Shown here in pieces: positions 1 through 6,695 of a stretch of 38,836 nt of DNA. The stretch comes from Streptomyces albipurpureus. GTDB taxonomy: Bacteria > Actinomycetota > Actinomycetes > Streptomycetales > Streptomycetaceae. The DNA lies in assembly GCF_023701525.1 (NCBI RefSeq), contig NZ_JAMQAW010000063.1, forward strand, positions 1 to 38,836, in the 5' to 3' direction. The notes beneath the pieces are model-generated. The model searched no databases and was not told where the DNA came from. It saw nothing but the letters and a program-made list of their open reading frames with translations. The position numbers and the translations under genes were made by a program. Numbering within the stretch: the first letter of the stretch is position 1; each line of letters begins with the position of its first letter.

Positions 1-30
1 GTGGCGCCCGTCGTGCGAGACGGGCGCCAC
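1..30 (-). terminator. Hairpin terminator downstream of the YidB-like gene
   Basis: A perfect 12-bp GC-rich inverted repeat (1-12 with 19-30) closes on a 6-nt loop. It lies 40 bp beyond the stop of the minus-strand YidB-like gene. There is no clear U tract, which is usual for Streptomyces terminators. It could also act on a plus-strand transcript entering from outside the window. Confidence 0.7.
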
Positions 31-70
31 CGCGTCCGGCCCCTGCCCGCGCCGGGGTGGTGCGGGCGGG

Positions 71-505
71 TCAGAGGCGCTGCTCTTTGATGAGGTCCTC
101 CAGGGAGGTGCCGCTCTGGGGCAGCTGTCCGGCCGGGGTGAGTCTGTCCACTGCCTGGGGCAGCGACTGGGCGATCTCGTCCGCTGCCTGCTGGGGGGTG
201 ACCCCGCTCTCCTTGGCGACCTTCTGGAGTGTGTCGTCCGGGATTGCCTGGGCGATCTGCGCGCCGCTGACGGGCTTGTTCTCGCCGGTGCCGACCCAGG
301 ACTTCGCCTGGTCGGTGATGCCTGACTTGGCCAGGATGTCGATAAGTCCGGAGAGGGCGTTGCCGCCGCCCGATGCGGATGTGGACTTGTTGCCAAGGGT
401 ACTCAGCAGCGAGCCGAGGATGTTCGCCGCGCCACCGCCGCTCTTCGCACCGCCGCCGCCGCCGAGAAGGCTGCCCAGCAGACTGCCGAGGTCGTTACCC
501 GCCAT
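71..505 (-). CDS. YidB family protein (DUF937)
   Basis: A 144-residue protein that opens MAGNDLGSLLGSLLGGGGG, followed by a Gly/Ala/Ser-rich stretch. The C-terminal half holds the family region (SGLIDILAKSGITDQAKSWV, then the KPVSGAQIAQAI stretch and a VTPQQAADEIAQSLPQAVD helix). This is the usual DUF937/YidB architecture; no enzymatic motif is visible and the family's function is not known. The start at 505 is chosen because GAAAGG sits at normal spacing before it, whereas the in-frame extension upstream looks non-coding. It is divergent from the Rieske gene across a 273-bp spacer that should hold both promoters. Family assignment is firm; role is unknown. Confidence 0.85.
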   Translation of the reverse strand: MAGNDLGSLLGSLLGGGGGAKSGGGAANILGSLLSTLGNKSTSASGGGNALSGLIDILAKSGITDQAKSWVGTGENKPVSGAQIAQAIPDDTLQKVAKESGVTPQQAADEIAQSLPQAVDRLTPAGQLPQSGTSLEDLIKEQRL

Positions 506-778
506 GGTTCTACCTTTCGCTGGTTCCCGAGAGTGAGGAGACATGGCGCTTCGATCGGGATCTTGTCGTGGGGACGACGACCCACCCATGGTGCGGAAGC
601 CCCAAGGTGCGGGAGTTATCGACAAAGACACCGAGATTCTCTGCACCAAGCACCGCCAATCTCACCCAAACTGCACTGTTCCGCCACTTGGCGGCACACC
701 CGCGCGGGCTACTTCTCCTTCGGGAGCAAGCAAGCCAGGATGCTCGGAAGCGCTCGTTCAGGGCCGAGGAGGCAGACG

Positions 779-1261
779 ATGGAGACACCGCGACGGGTAG
801 TGCTGGCAGCCGGCGCAGCGATGGGGGCTGCGGCATGGGCGACGGGCTGCGGTGGCGGTGACAGCTCTCCAGAGCCCTCCGACACCACCGGGGAGAGCAG
901 GTCGAAGCCCCCGAGCACCGAGCCCCCGAGCGCGGCGACAGAGACCGGTGAGCCGTCGGCGAGTGCGGGGGACGGCCAGCGGTTGGCCAAGACATCCGAG
1001 ATTCCGGTGGGCGGTGGAAAGATCTTCGACGGCCCCAAGGTGGTGGTGACCCAGCCGACGGCGGGTGAGTTCAAGGCGTTCTCGGCCGTCTGCACTCATC
1101 AGGGATGCATTGTCGACAAAGTCGCGGACGGCACGATCGACTGTCCCTGCCACGGCAGCCTCTTCCGGATTTCCGACGCCTCCGTGGCCCGCGGTCCCGC
1201 CACCCGCCCGCTGGCGCGCAGGCAGATCACCGTCACCCAGGACAGCATCCTGCTCGTCTAG
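779..1261 (+). CDS. Tat-exported Rieske (2Fe-2S) lipoprotein
   Basis: A 160-residue protein with an N-terminal twin-arginine start (METPRRVVLAAGAA) and a lipobox ending at Cys24 (ATGC), so it is probably exported folded and lipid-anchored outside the membrane. A Ser/Thr/Pro/Glu-rich linker (about 26-66) leads to a small Rieske domain. The cluster ligands are visible as CTHQGC (Cys105, His107) and CPCH (Cys122, His125); the extra cysteines 110 and 124 would form the usual Rieske disulfide. ATG at 779 follows GAGGAGG with 6-nt spacing. No cytochrome b, oxygenase or other redox partner gene is adjacent, so the electron donor and acceptor are unknown. It is a stand-alone protein, not the large QcrA of the bc complex. 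Confidence 0.88.
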   Translation: METPRRVVLAAGAAMGAAAWATGCGGGDSSPEPSDTTGESRSKPPSTEPPSAATETGEPSASAGDGQRLAKTSEIPVGGGKIFDGPKVVVTQPTAGEFKAFSAVCTHQGCIVDKVADGTIDCPCHGSLFRISDASVARGPATRPLARRQITVTQDSILLV

Positions 1262-1269
1262 TGGTCTGT

Positions 1270-1309
1270 CGTCGGGATCAGGCAGGGCTGGCCCGGCCTG
1301 ATCCCGACG
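1270..1309 (+). terminator. Strong hairpin terminator after the Rieske gene
   Basis: A perfect 14-bp stem (1270-1283 with 1296-1309) with a 12-nt loop starts 8 bp after the Rieske stop. A second perfect 10-bp inverted repeat (1309-1318 with 1320-1329) follows directly, so two hairpins lie in tandem and should isolate the Rieske gene from the next gene. Confidence 0.8.
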
Positions 1310-1396
1310 CGAGGTGCCCGGCACCTCGCCCCGGCGGAGGCGCCGGCCAGCGGGGGCTCTGCCGAGGCTCACCGATGGCCCGGCGGACCGGGCCCG

Positions 1397-1402
1397 TAGC
1401 CT
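1397..1402 (+). promoter_or_regulatory. Candidate -10 box for a leaderless transcript
   Basis: TAGCCT fits the actinobacterial TANNNT -10 consensus and ends 6 nt before the ATG at 1409. No Shine-Dalgarno sequence is present. This spacing is typical of leaderless mRNAs in Streptomyces. The -35 region is weak. Confidence 0.4.
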
Positions 1403-1408
1403 GGCGCG

Positions 1409-2152
1409 ATGACCCCAGAAGAGCTGGTGCGCGAGCACACCGTCTACTCCTGTGTCATGGGTTCACGGGCGTTCGGTCTGGCCACCGAGGACAGTGACAC
1501 CGATCGCCGGGGGGTCTTCCTCGCACCCACGGCGCTCTACTGGCACTTCACCAAACCTCCCACGCACATCGAGGGTCCGGCCGATGAGCAGTTCTCCTGG
1601 GAGTTGGAGCGCTTCTGCTCACTGGCGCTGCTGGCGAACCCCAACATCCTGGAGTGTCTGCACTCCCCGCTCGTCGAACGCGTCGATGACACCGGCCGTG
1701 AGTTGCTCGCACTGCGCGGCGCGTTCCTTTCCCGCGAGGTCCAACGGACCTTTGTGCGGTACGCCCAAAGCCAGCAGAAGAAGTTGGCGGCGGACATCCC
1801 CCGCCATGGCGCGCCGCGTTGGAAGCCCGCGATGCATCTGGTGCGGCTGCTGCTGAGCTGCCGGGATCTGCTGCGTACGGGGGAACTCGTCCTCGATGTC
1901 GGCGACCAGCGCGAGTGGCTCCTCTCGGTCAAGCGCGGTGAGGTCTCCTGGCGGGAGTTCGAGCGCGAGATGGCGCGCGTAGCCGATGAGGCGGACCGGG
2001 CGGCCACCAGGTCCCCGCTGCCCGCCGAGCCGGACCGGGCCAGGGTGGAGGACTTCCTGGTGCGCGCCCGCCGTGCCTCAGCGCTCCAGTCGGACCCGTA
2101 CGACGAAGTCGGCCAGGGCGGCGCGGACGGAGGGCTCGTCAGGCAACCGTGA
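1409..2152 (+). CDS. Nucleotidyltransferase-fold protein (COG3541-like), copy 1
   Basis: A 247-residue protein of the DNA polymerase beta-like nucleotidyltransferase superfamily. The active-site signature is GS at 18-19 followed by S-D-T-D, with Asp30 and Asp32 as the expected metal ligands; the strand is MGSRAFGLATEDSD. WELERF (64-69) and NPNILECLHSP (77-87) match the conserved helix of the predicted nucleotidyltransferases of COG3541. The substrate (an RNA end, protein or small molecule) cannot be told from sequence. It converges on a related gene, and their 3' ends overlap by 75 bp. The last ~24 residues (from about 2078) read the antisense of that gene's end and look like an added tail. 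Translation is probably leaderless. Confidence 0.8.
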   Translation: MTPEELVREHTVYSCVMGSRAFGLATEDSDTDRRGVFLAPTALYWHFTKPPTHIEGPADEQFSWELERFCSLALLANPNILECLHSPLVERVDDTGRELLALRGAFLSREVQRTFVRYAQSQQKKLAADIPRHGAPRWKPAMHLVRLLLSCRDLLRTGELVLDVGDQREWLLSVKRGEVSWREFEREMARVADEADRAATRSPLPAEPDRARVEDFLVRARRASALQSDPYDEVGQGGADGGLVRQP

Positions 2153-2830
2153 GTCCTGGCGCGCCCGCTCCAGCGCCAACTGGAGTCGCTCCACATCCTG
2201 GGCGACTCCATCGAGGTCGAGCCCGGTCGCGAGGCCGTGCTCGGCCTCGGCCTTGGCCGCTATCAACTCGGGCAGATAGCTCGGAGCGGCCGTTTCGTCG
2301 AGCAGGGCGGGCAGATTCGCCAGTAGGGCTCCGCTGCGCATCAGATGGATGCCGGTGAGCAGCGCCCGGAAGGTGTAGAGCAGCGGCTTCAGTTCCCCCG
2401 TCTTCTCAAACAGCCGCCACTGGGTGCCGGCGAAGCCGCGGTAGTGGTGGGCGTGGTGCACGGTGAGGACGCCCGGCGCCAGGGCGACCAGTTCCGCGTG
2501 GGCTTCGCCGGTGTGGACGACGAGCGGGGACAGCAGCTGTTCCAGCACATAGCCGTTGCGCCGCAGCATCAGCCGGATGAACTTCCGTAGGTCATGGGAG
2601 ACCAGATCGAGTTCGGTGCCGTCCTCGTCCCAGATGCGGGAGCGGGTCTCCCGCGGCTCGTCGAGGCCGATCAGCGCGGCCACCGGCAGCAGATGGGCAC
2701 CGCGCAGGTCCACATCTGAGTCCCGGGACACAAATCCGTAGAGATGCGCCCCGGAAACGGTGACGAAGAGCAGCGGGTCGGGCTGTCGGGCAACGACCGC
2801 CGTGAGATCCACGGCCAGGGGTTCTGTCAT
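2078..2830 (-). CDS. Nucleotidyltransferase-fold protein (COG3541-like), copy 2
   Basis: A 250-residue protein of the same superfamily as the convergent gene. SG at 26-27 and D-S-D-V-D (Asp39, Asp41) form the catalytic signature, within VSGAHLYGFVSRDSDVDLRG. ELDLVSHDLRKF (73-84) gives a plausible third acid (Asp75), and NGYVLEQLLSPLV matches the ECLHSPLV region of the partner. All key residues are kept, so it is probably active. It is the last gene of the pnuC operon: its ATG lies 3 bp after the stop of the ADP-ribosylglycohydrolase gene, so the two are almost surely co-translated. That context suggests a role in handling NAD-derived or ADP-ribosyl/nucleotidyl modifications, which is inference only. 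Confidence 0.82.
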   Translation of the reverse strand: MTEPLAVDLTAVVARQPDPLLFVTVSGAHLYGFVSRDSDVDLRGAHLLPVAALIGLDEPRETRSRIWDEDGTELDLVSHDLRKFIRLMLRRNGYVLEQLLSPLVVHTGEAHAELVALAPGVLTVHHAHHYRGFAGTQWRLFEKTGELKPLLYTFRALLTGIHLMRSGALLANLPALLDETAAPSYLPELIAAKAEAEHGLATGLDLDGVAQDVERLQLALERARQDSRLPDEPSVRAALADFVVRVRLER

Positions 2831-2833
2831 GGA

Positions 2834-3868
2834 TCAAGAATCCCAGAGCGCTCCCAGGGACAGCAGGTCACTGCGGTACTCGATCCGGTCGGACCAGGCC
2901 CTGGGCCAGGCGCCCGCCCCCAGATGGGCGCCGGACAGCGCCCCGGCCAGACTGGCGATGGAGTCCGAGTCGCCCTGGGTGCAGGCCGCTCTGCGCAGCG
3001 CCAGCGCGGGCTCGTCGGGGAAGAGCAGAAAGCACTGGAGGGCGGTGGCCAGGGCCTCCTCCGCGACCCAGCCGTCGCCCGTGCTCAGACAGGGGTCGGT
3101 CTCGGGGCTGGGGTCGCGCAGAGCGGTGGCGACCCGGTCCAGGGCCACCAGGCACTCGTCCCAGCCACGGGCGATGAACGCCTCGGGCGTGGGGTCGCCG
3201 GCACGGGTCCACAGCTCGCCGAGCCAACGCTCCTGGTAGCAGCTGCGGTTCTCATACGCGTACGAACGCAGCCGGCCCACCAGCCCCAACGGTTCGGCGC
3301 CACGCGCCAGCAGAAAGACGGCGCGGGCGGTGAGGTCGCTGGCCGCCAGCGCGGTGGGGTGGCCATGGGTGAGTGCGGCCTGCAACTGCGCGGCACCCGC
3401 CCGCTGCTGCTCGCTCAGCCCCGGTACGAGACCGACCGGCGCGACCCGCATATTGGCCCCGCAGCCCTTGGAGTCGATGCGGCTCGCCTCCGTCCAGGGC
3501 AGCCGTTCGTCATCGAGGAGTCGGCAGGCGGTCAGACAGGTGTTGCCGGGGGCCCGGTTGTTGTCCGGGGAGTGGTACCAGGCGATGAACTCCTCGCGCA
3601 GCGGCTGGGTGAGCCGATGAGCATCGAGCAACCCATGATCCATGGCGGTACGAATGCCCCGCGCCACGGCCAGCGTCATCTGGGTGTCATCGGTGACAAG
3701 CGCCGGTGTGGGCAGTTCCATCTGCCGCCACGGTCCGCACTCGCCGAGTATCCGGGGTACGTCGTTGAACTCGGTGGGGAACCCCAGCGCATCGCCGAGC
3801 GCAAGCCCGATCAGCGCGCCGGTGGCGGCCTGCTTGGTGATGGTCCCCGTGGTCCTGAGCAGGGTCAT
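2834..3868 (-). CDS. ADP-ribosylglycohydrolase family protein (DraG-like)
   Basis: A 344-residue enzyme of the DraG/ARH family, which removes ADP-ribose from proteins or nucleic acids using a two-metal Mg site. Visible family motifs are GALIGLALGDALGFPTEF near the N-terminus, TDDTQ at 59-63 (metal ligands), GNTCLTACRLL, NMRVAPVGLV, GDGWVAEEALATAL and GDSDSIASLAGALSG from residue 299 (metal-binding DxD). The length is normal and no key residue is missing. Its ATG overlaps the nrtR stop by 4 bp (ATGA). Within this NAD operon it would release free ADP-ribose, the metabolite known to relieve NrtR repression. The physiological target is not known, and no ADP-ribosyltransferase gene is in the window. 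Confidence 0.9.
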   Translation of the reverse strand: MTLLRTTGTITKQAATGALIGLALGDALGFPTEFNDVPRILGECGPWRQMELPTPALVTDDTQMTLAVARGIRTAMDHGLLDAHRLTQPLREEFIAWYHSPDNNRAPGNTCLTACRLLDDERLPWTEASRIDSKGCGANMRVAPVGLVPGLSEQQRAGAAQLQAALTHGHPTALAASDLTARAVFLLARGAEPLGLVGRLRSYAYENRSCYQERWLGELWTRAGDPTPEAFIARGWDECLVALDRVATALRDPSPETDPCLSTGDGWVAEEALATALQCFLLFPDEPALALRRAACTQGDSDSIASLAGALSGAHLGAGAWPRAWSDRIEYRSDLLSLGALWDS

Positions 3869-4695
3869 GACGGCCGTCCTTCCGGTCGTAGGAGAGGAGG
3901 GTGCAGGGCGGCCGCGGTGCCCGCCCGGTAGAGCGCGGCGGGCTTGCCCCGGCCGCCGGTGCGTCGCGGCGGGCCCTCGACGGCTTCGACGAAGCCGGGT
4001 GTGGCCAGGACTTTCCGCCGGAAGTTGGGGCGATCGAGCTCAACGCCCCAGATGGTCTCGTACACCTGCTGGAGTTCACCGAGGGTGAAGAGGTCAGGGC
4101 AGAAGCTGGTCGCGAGGCAGGTGTATTCGAGCTTGGCGCCGACCCGGTCATAGGCGTCGCCGAGGATCAGCGCGTGGTCGAAGGCGAGAGAGGGCAGCGA
4201 GACGTACGGGGTCCAGCTGGCCTTGGCCGCGTCCCCACCGCCGCGGGGTTCGGGTAGATCGGGCAGCAGGGCGGTGTAGGCGACGGAGACGACCCGCATC
4301 CTCGGGTCGCGGTCCGGCTCGCTGTAGGTGCGCAGCTGCTCCAGATGGAGGTGGTGGACGGTCCGGGCGGACAGTCCGGTCTCCTCGGCGAGTTCACGGC
4401 GAGCAGCTGACCCGGCGGACTCATCGGGGAGGACGAACCCCCCGGGCAGCGCCCAGTCGCCCCGGTGGGGATCTTCGCCCCGTTGGACGAGCAGGACCTG
4501 GAGCCGCTGCTCGCGGACGGTGAAGACGGCGAGATCGACGGTGACGGCGAAGGGCGGAAAGGCCCGTGGGTCGTAGCCGGGGGCCTCCTCCTTCTCCCGG
4601 CGGGAGGGACCGGCTCCCGGCTCCCGGTCACCGGCGGCCCCGTCGGCACCGGCAACGGAGGCCCCGGGGTGCCGCCGCGGGCCCTGACGGGCCAT
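3865..4695 (-). CDS. nrtR: NrtR-type Nudix-related transcriptional regulator of NAD metabolism
   Basis: A 276-residue protein with an N-terminal disordered Arg/Pro/Gly stretch (about 1-45), a Nudix domain and a C-terminal winged-helix region (FTLGELQQVYETIWG, DRPNFRRKVLATPGFVEAV). This two-part arrangement is that of NrtR, which represses NAD biosynthesis or salvage operons and is released by ADP-ribose. The Nudix box is complete, G-x5-E-x7-RELAEETGL, although many NrtR proteins have lost it, so some hydrolase activity is possible. The ATG at 4695 shares one base with the nadR stop; a longer upstream reading frame would only overlap nadR. A perfect palindrome before pnuC is the likely operator. 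The alternative reading is a plain Nudix hydrolase, but the wHTH and the neighbours argue against it. Confidence 0.87.
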   Translation of the reverse strand: MARQGPRRHPGASVAGADGAAGDREPGAGPSRREKEEAPGYDPRAFPPFAVTVDLAVFTVREQRLQVLLVQRGEDPHRGDWALPGGFVLPDESAGSAARRELAEETGLSARTVHHLHLEQLRTYSEPDRDPRMRVVSVAYTALLPDLPEPRGGGDAAKASWTPYVSLPSLAFDHALILGDAYDRVGAKLEYTCLATSFCPDLFTLGELQQVYETIWGVELDRPNFRRKVLATPGFVEAVEGPPRRTGGRGKPAALYRAGTAAALHPPLLRPEGRPS

Positions 4696-5816
4696 CACCG
4701 ACGCTCCGGGCCATCGAGCGCCACGGTTGCCGCACTGCGGTCGGGGAGCGGATCGGCGAGGTTCCAGCCCTCGCCCAGTAGTCCGTCGACAGCGGCCACG
4801 GCGGTCGCCAGGCGTTCCTCGTGCGGTCCGGTGAGTCGGACGGTCCGCCGTCCGGTGCGGGCGAGTTCCGTGGTGAACCGTCCGGTCATCCAGGGCCGCA
4901 GTTCCTCCCCGTCCCGCAGTCCATCGTCCTCGAAGGGGACCTGTGCGTGGTCGGTGAGCAGCCACAGGTGCTGCCGCCCCAGGGCCGCTATCCGCGCGAC
5001 CTCCTCATGGGGGTGGCCGAGATAGCGCTCGTGCCAGATGGTGGTGGCGAAGGCGTCGGTGTCACAGAACACCACGGGCGAGCCGGCCCTCGCCGCCTCC
5101 TCCTCCCGTTCGCTCTGGCGCTGGGCGATGACGGGGAACTCCGCGGATGAGAAGGAGACCTCGCTCCAGTGGGCGTCGGGGCGTTCGGCGCGCAGTTGGG
5201 CGAGCTTGTGCTCGCTGAACTCCCTTCCGTACTCCGGGACGTATCGCGTTCGGGCCCAGACGCCACCGCGCTGCCGGTACTGCTCGGTCAGCGCCCTGGC
5301 CATGGTGGTGGTGCCGGTCGACTCGGCGCCGAGCACGACCACTCGCCGGGCCAGCGCCGCTCTTACGGGAGCCCGGAGGAAGTCCCAGCAGCCGGCGGGG
5401 TCCTTGCGTACGGCCGTTCCGGAGATGGGGAACAGACTGCGCCGGGGGTCGACGCAGACGGAGTCCGCGTCAAAGCGCCTGCCCAACTCCTCTCCGTACG
5501 ACTCCGAGCTGAAGACGGCGTCGACGGGCTCGGGGACGGCGGCGCGGAAGACGGCCATATGGGCGTCCCAGACGGCCGGGTCATCGAGGTCCATGGGGAT
5601 GTCGTCGATCGCTCCCACCACCCGTATCCCCGGCCCCTGGTGGACCTCGCGCATCCAGGCCACCCGGTCGGCGAGGGGAATGGACTCCACTGACGCGGCG
5701 CAGACCAGGACGGTGAGCCGTTCACAGCGGTCGGCGGCGGTCGCGACCAGATGGTGGTGCCCGGCGTGTGGCGGATAGAACTTGCCGAGGACCAGGCCGT
5801 GCCGATAGCGACTCAT
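4695..5816 (-). CDS. nadR: NadR-like NMN adenylyltransferase / ribosylnicotinamide kinase
   Basis: A 373-residue two-domain enzyme for NAD salvage from nicotinamide riboside. The N-terminal nucleotidyltransferase domain starts GLVLGKFYPPHAGHHHLV (HAGH at 17-20) and ends with ISGTAVRKDP (131-140). The C-terminal kinase domain opens with the phosphate loop GAESTGTTT near residue 163, where the usual Lys of GKS/T is replaced by Thr. It lacks the N-terminal helix-turn-helix of enterobacterial NadR, so it is catalytic only, and NrtR takes the regulatory part. Its start overlaps the pnuC stop by 4 bp, so transporter and kinase are coupled: PnuC brings in nicotinamide riboside and this enzyme traps and adenylates it. 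Family is firm; kinase competence needs testing. Confidence 0.88.
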   Translation of the reverse strand: MSRYRHGLVLGKFYPPHAGHHHLVATAADRCERLTVLVCAASVESIPLADRVAWMREVHQGPGIRVVGAIDDIPMDLDDPAVWDAHMAVFRAAVPEPVDAVFSSESYGEELGRRFDADSVCVDPRRSLFPISGTAVRKDPAGCWDFLRAPVRAALARRVVVLGAESTGTTTMARALTEQYRQRGGVWARTRYVPEYGREFSEHKLAQLRAERPDAHWSEVSFSSAEFPVIAQRQSEREEEAARAGSPVVFCDTDAFATTIWHERYLGHPHEEVARIAALGRQHLWLLTDHAQVPFEDDGLRDGEELRPWMTGRFTTELARTGRRTVRLTGPHEERLATAVAAVDGLLGEGWNLADPLPDRSAATVALDGPERR

Positions 5817-6466
5817 ACGACCACCTTCGGGGGCCTGGTGCCGTCGGCGGTGAGCTCTCGCGACCAGTTGCGCAGTCCAAGGACGCACAGCGTCAGGAAT
5901 CCGATGTAGAGCAGGGAGGTCAGATAGAGCCCCTTGTGTGCGTACAGCGGGATGTAGACCACATCGGCGGCGATCCACAGCCACCACGACTCCACCCGCT
6001 TGCGGCACTGGCCGTAGGTCGCCATCAGGGAGAGGGCGGTGGTCAGCGCGTCCCAGAAGGGGACGGTGGAGTCGGTGGCGCGATCCAGCACAACGGTGAC
6101 CGCGATGGTCCCCACCACCCCCGCCGCGACCAGCCAGGTCCACTCGGCGCGGCTGGTGCGCCGCACCGGGAGCCGGTCGGTGCCTGGTCCACCCCCGTGG
6201 GTCCAGGTCCACCAGCCGTAGGCGGCGAGGGCGATGAAGACGATCTGGAGGCCGGCGTCGGCGTAGAGGCCGGCCTGGGTGAACAGCAGGATGAAGAAGA
6301 CGTTGTTGGCGATGCCGATGGGCCAGTTGGCGAGGTGCTGACGGGCGACAAGCCAGACGCAGAGCGCTCCGCTGCCGAATCCGAGGACCTCGGTCCAGCT
6401 CACCGGGGTGTCGAGCAGGGTGAACAGCGGCCGCTGCAAGGGGTCCAGTATGTCGGCGAGGCTCAA
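5813..6466 (-). CDS. pnuC: PnuC-family nicotinamide riboside transporter
   Basis: A membrane protein of about 217 residues with seven or so hydrophobic helices. The PnuC signatures are visible: NWPIGIANNVFFILLF, YADAGLQIVF, YGWWTW, and the late WWLWIAADVVYIPLYAHKGL. PnuC carriers move nicotinamide riboside by facilitated diffusion driven by the downstream kinase. The start decision rests on the ribosome binding site: AAGGAGG ends directly against a GTG at 6472 (zero spacing), but is 6 nt from an in-frame TTG at 6466, so TTG is preferred (219 residues if GTG is used). It is the first gene of the NAD operon and sits just downstream of the NrtR-type palindrome. Confidence 0.85.
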   Translation of the reverse strand: MSLADILDPLQRPLFTLLDTPVSWTEVLGFGSGALCVWLVARQHLANWPIGIANNVFFILLFTQAGLYADAGLQIVFIALAAYGWWTWTHGGGPGTDRLPVRRTSRAEWTWLVAAGVVGTIAVTVVLDRATDSTVPFWDALTTALSLMATYGQCRKRVESWWLWIAADVVYIPLYAHKGLYLTSLLYIGFLTLCVLGLRNWSRELTADGTRPPKVVV

Positions 6467-6480
6467 ACCCACCCTCCTTA

Positions 6481-6497
6481 ATAGTCATGTTGACTAT
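6481..6497 (-). promoter_or_regulatory. NrtR-type operator (perfect palindrome)
   Basis: ATAGTCA-tgt-TGACTAT is a perfect 7+3+7 inverted repeat located directly before the pnuC ribosome binding site. It contains the GT-N7-AC core described for NrtR sites. Because nrtR is the third gene of the operon it precedes, autoregulation is the natural reading. No second copy was noticed elsewhere in the window. Confidence 0.75.
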
Positions 6498-6522
6498 AAA
6501 TGCGAAGTGCGGGCCGGCACAA
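6493..6522 (-). promoter_or_regulatory. Promoter of the pnuC-nadR-nrtR operon
   Basis: On the minus strand TTGTGC (6517-6522) and TATAGT (6493-6498) are separated by 18 bp. The -10 box lies inside the operator palindrome, so a bound repressor would exclude RNA polymerase. The resulting 5' leader would be only about 20-25 nt. Confidence 0.55.
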
Positions 6523-6629
6523 GGGATCGACGGCCACCACCGCAAGAGAAATCGCCCGCTCCACAAGAGACCAGGTGGGACGGGGTGGCGGCCAGGAGGG
6601 CAGCGGCCGGCGGGGCGGGGAACGCCAGA

Positions 6630-6656
6630 AGCCCACGGCCGTGGTGGCCGCGGGCT
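6630..6656 (-). terminator. Second hairpin beyond rluB
   Basis: AGCCC-a-CGGCC pairs with GGCCG-c-GGGCT around a 5-nt loop. It lies about 100 bp beyond the rluB stop and before the promoter of the pnuC operon, so it may back up the stronger hairpin at 6696-6745 in keeping the two minus-strand units apart. Confidence 0.4.
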
Positions 6657-6695
6657 CCTCAGCCGAGCGGATCTCTCGACTGGCTGAACTTCTTC

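Noticed and set aside
1409..2830. Type VII-like MNT/HEPN toxin-antitoxin pair
   Set aside because: Both proteins are nucleotidyltransferases of similar size; neither has a HEPN R-x4-H motif, and they are convergent rather than co-directional.
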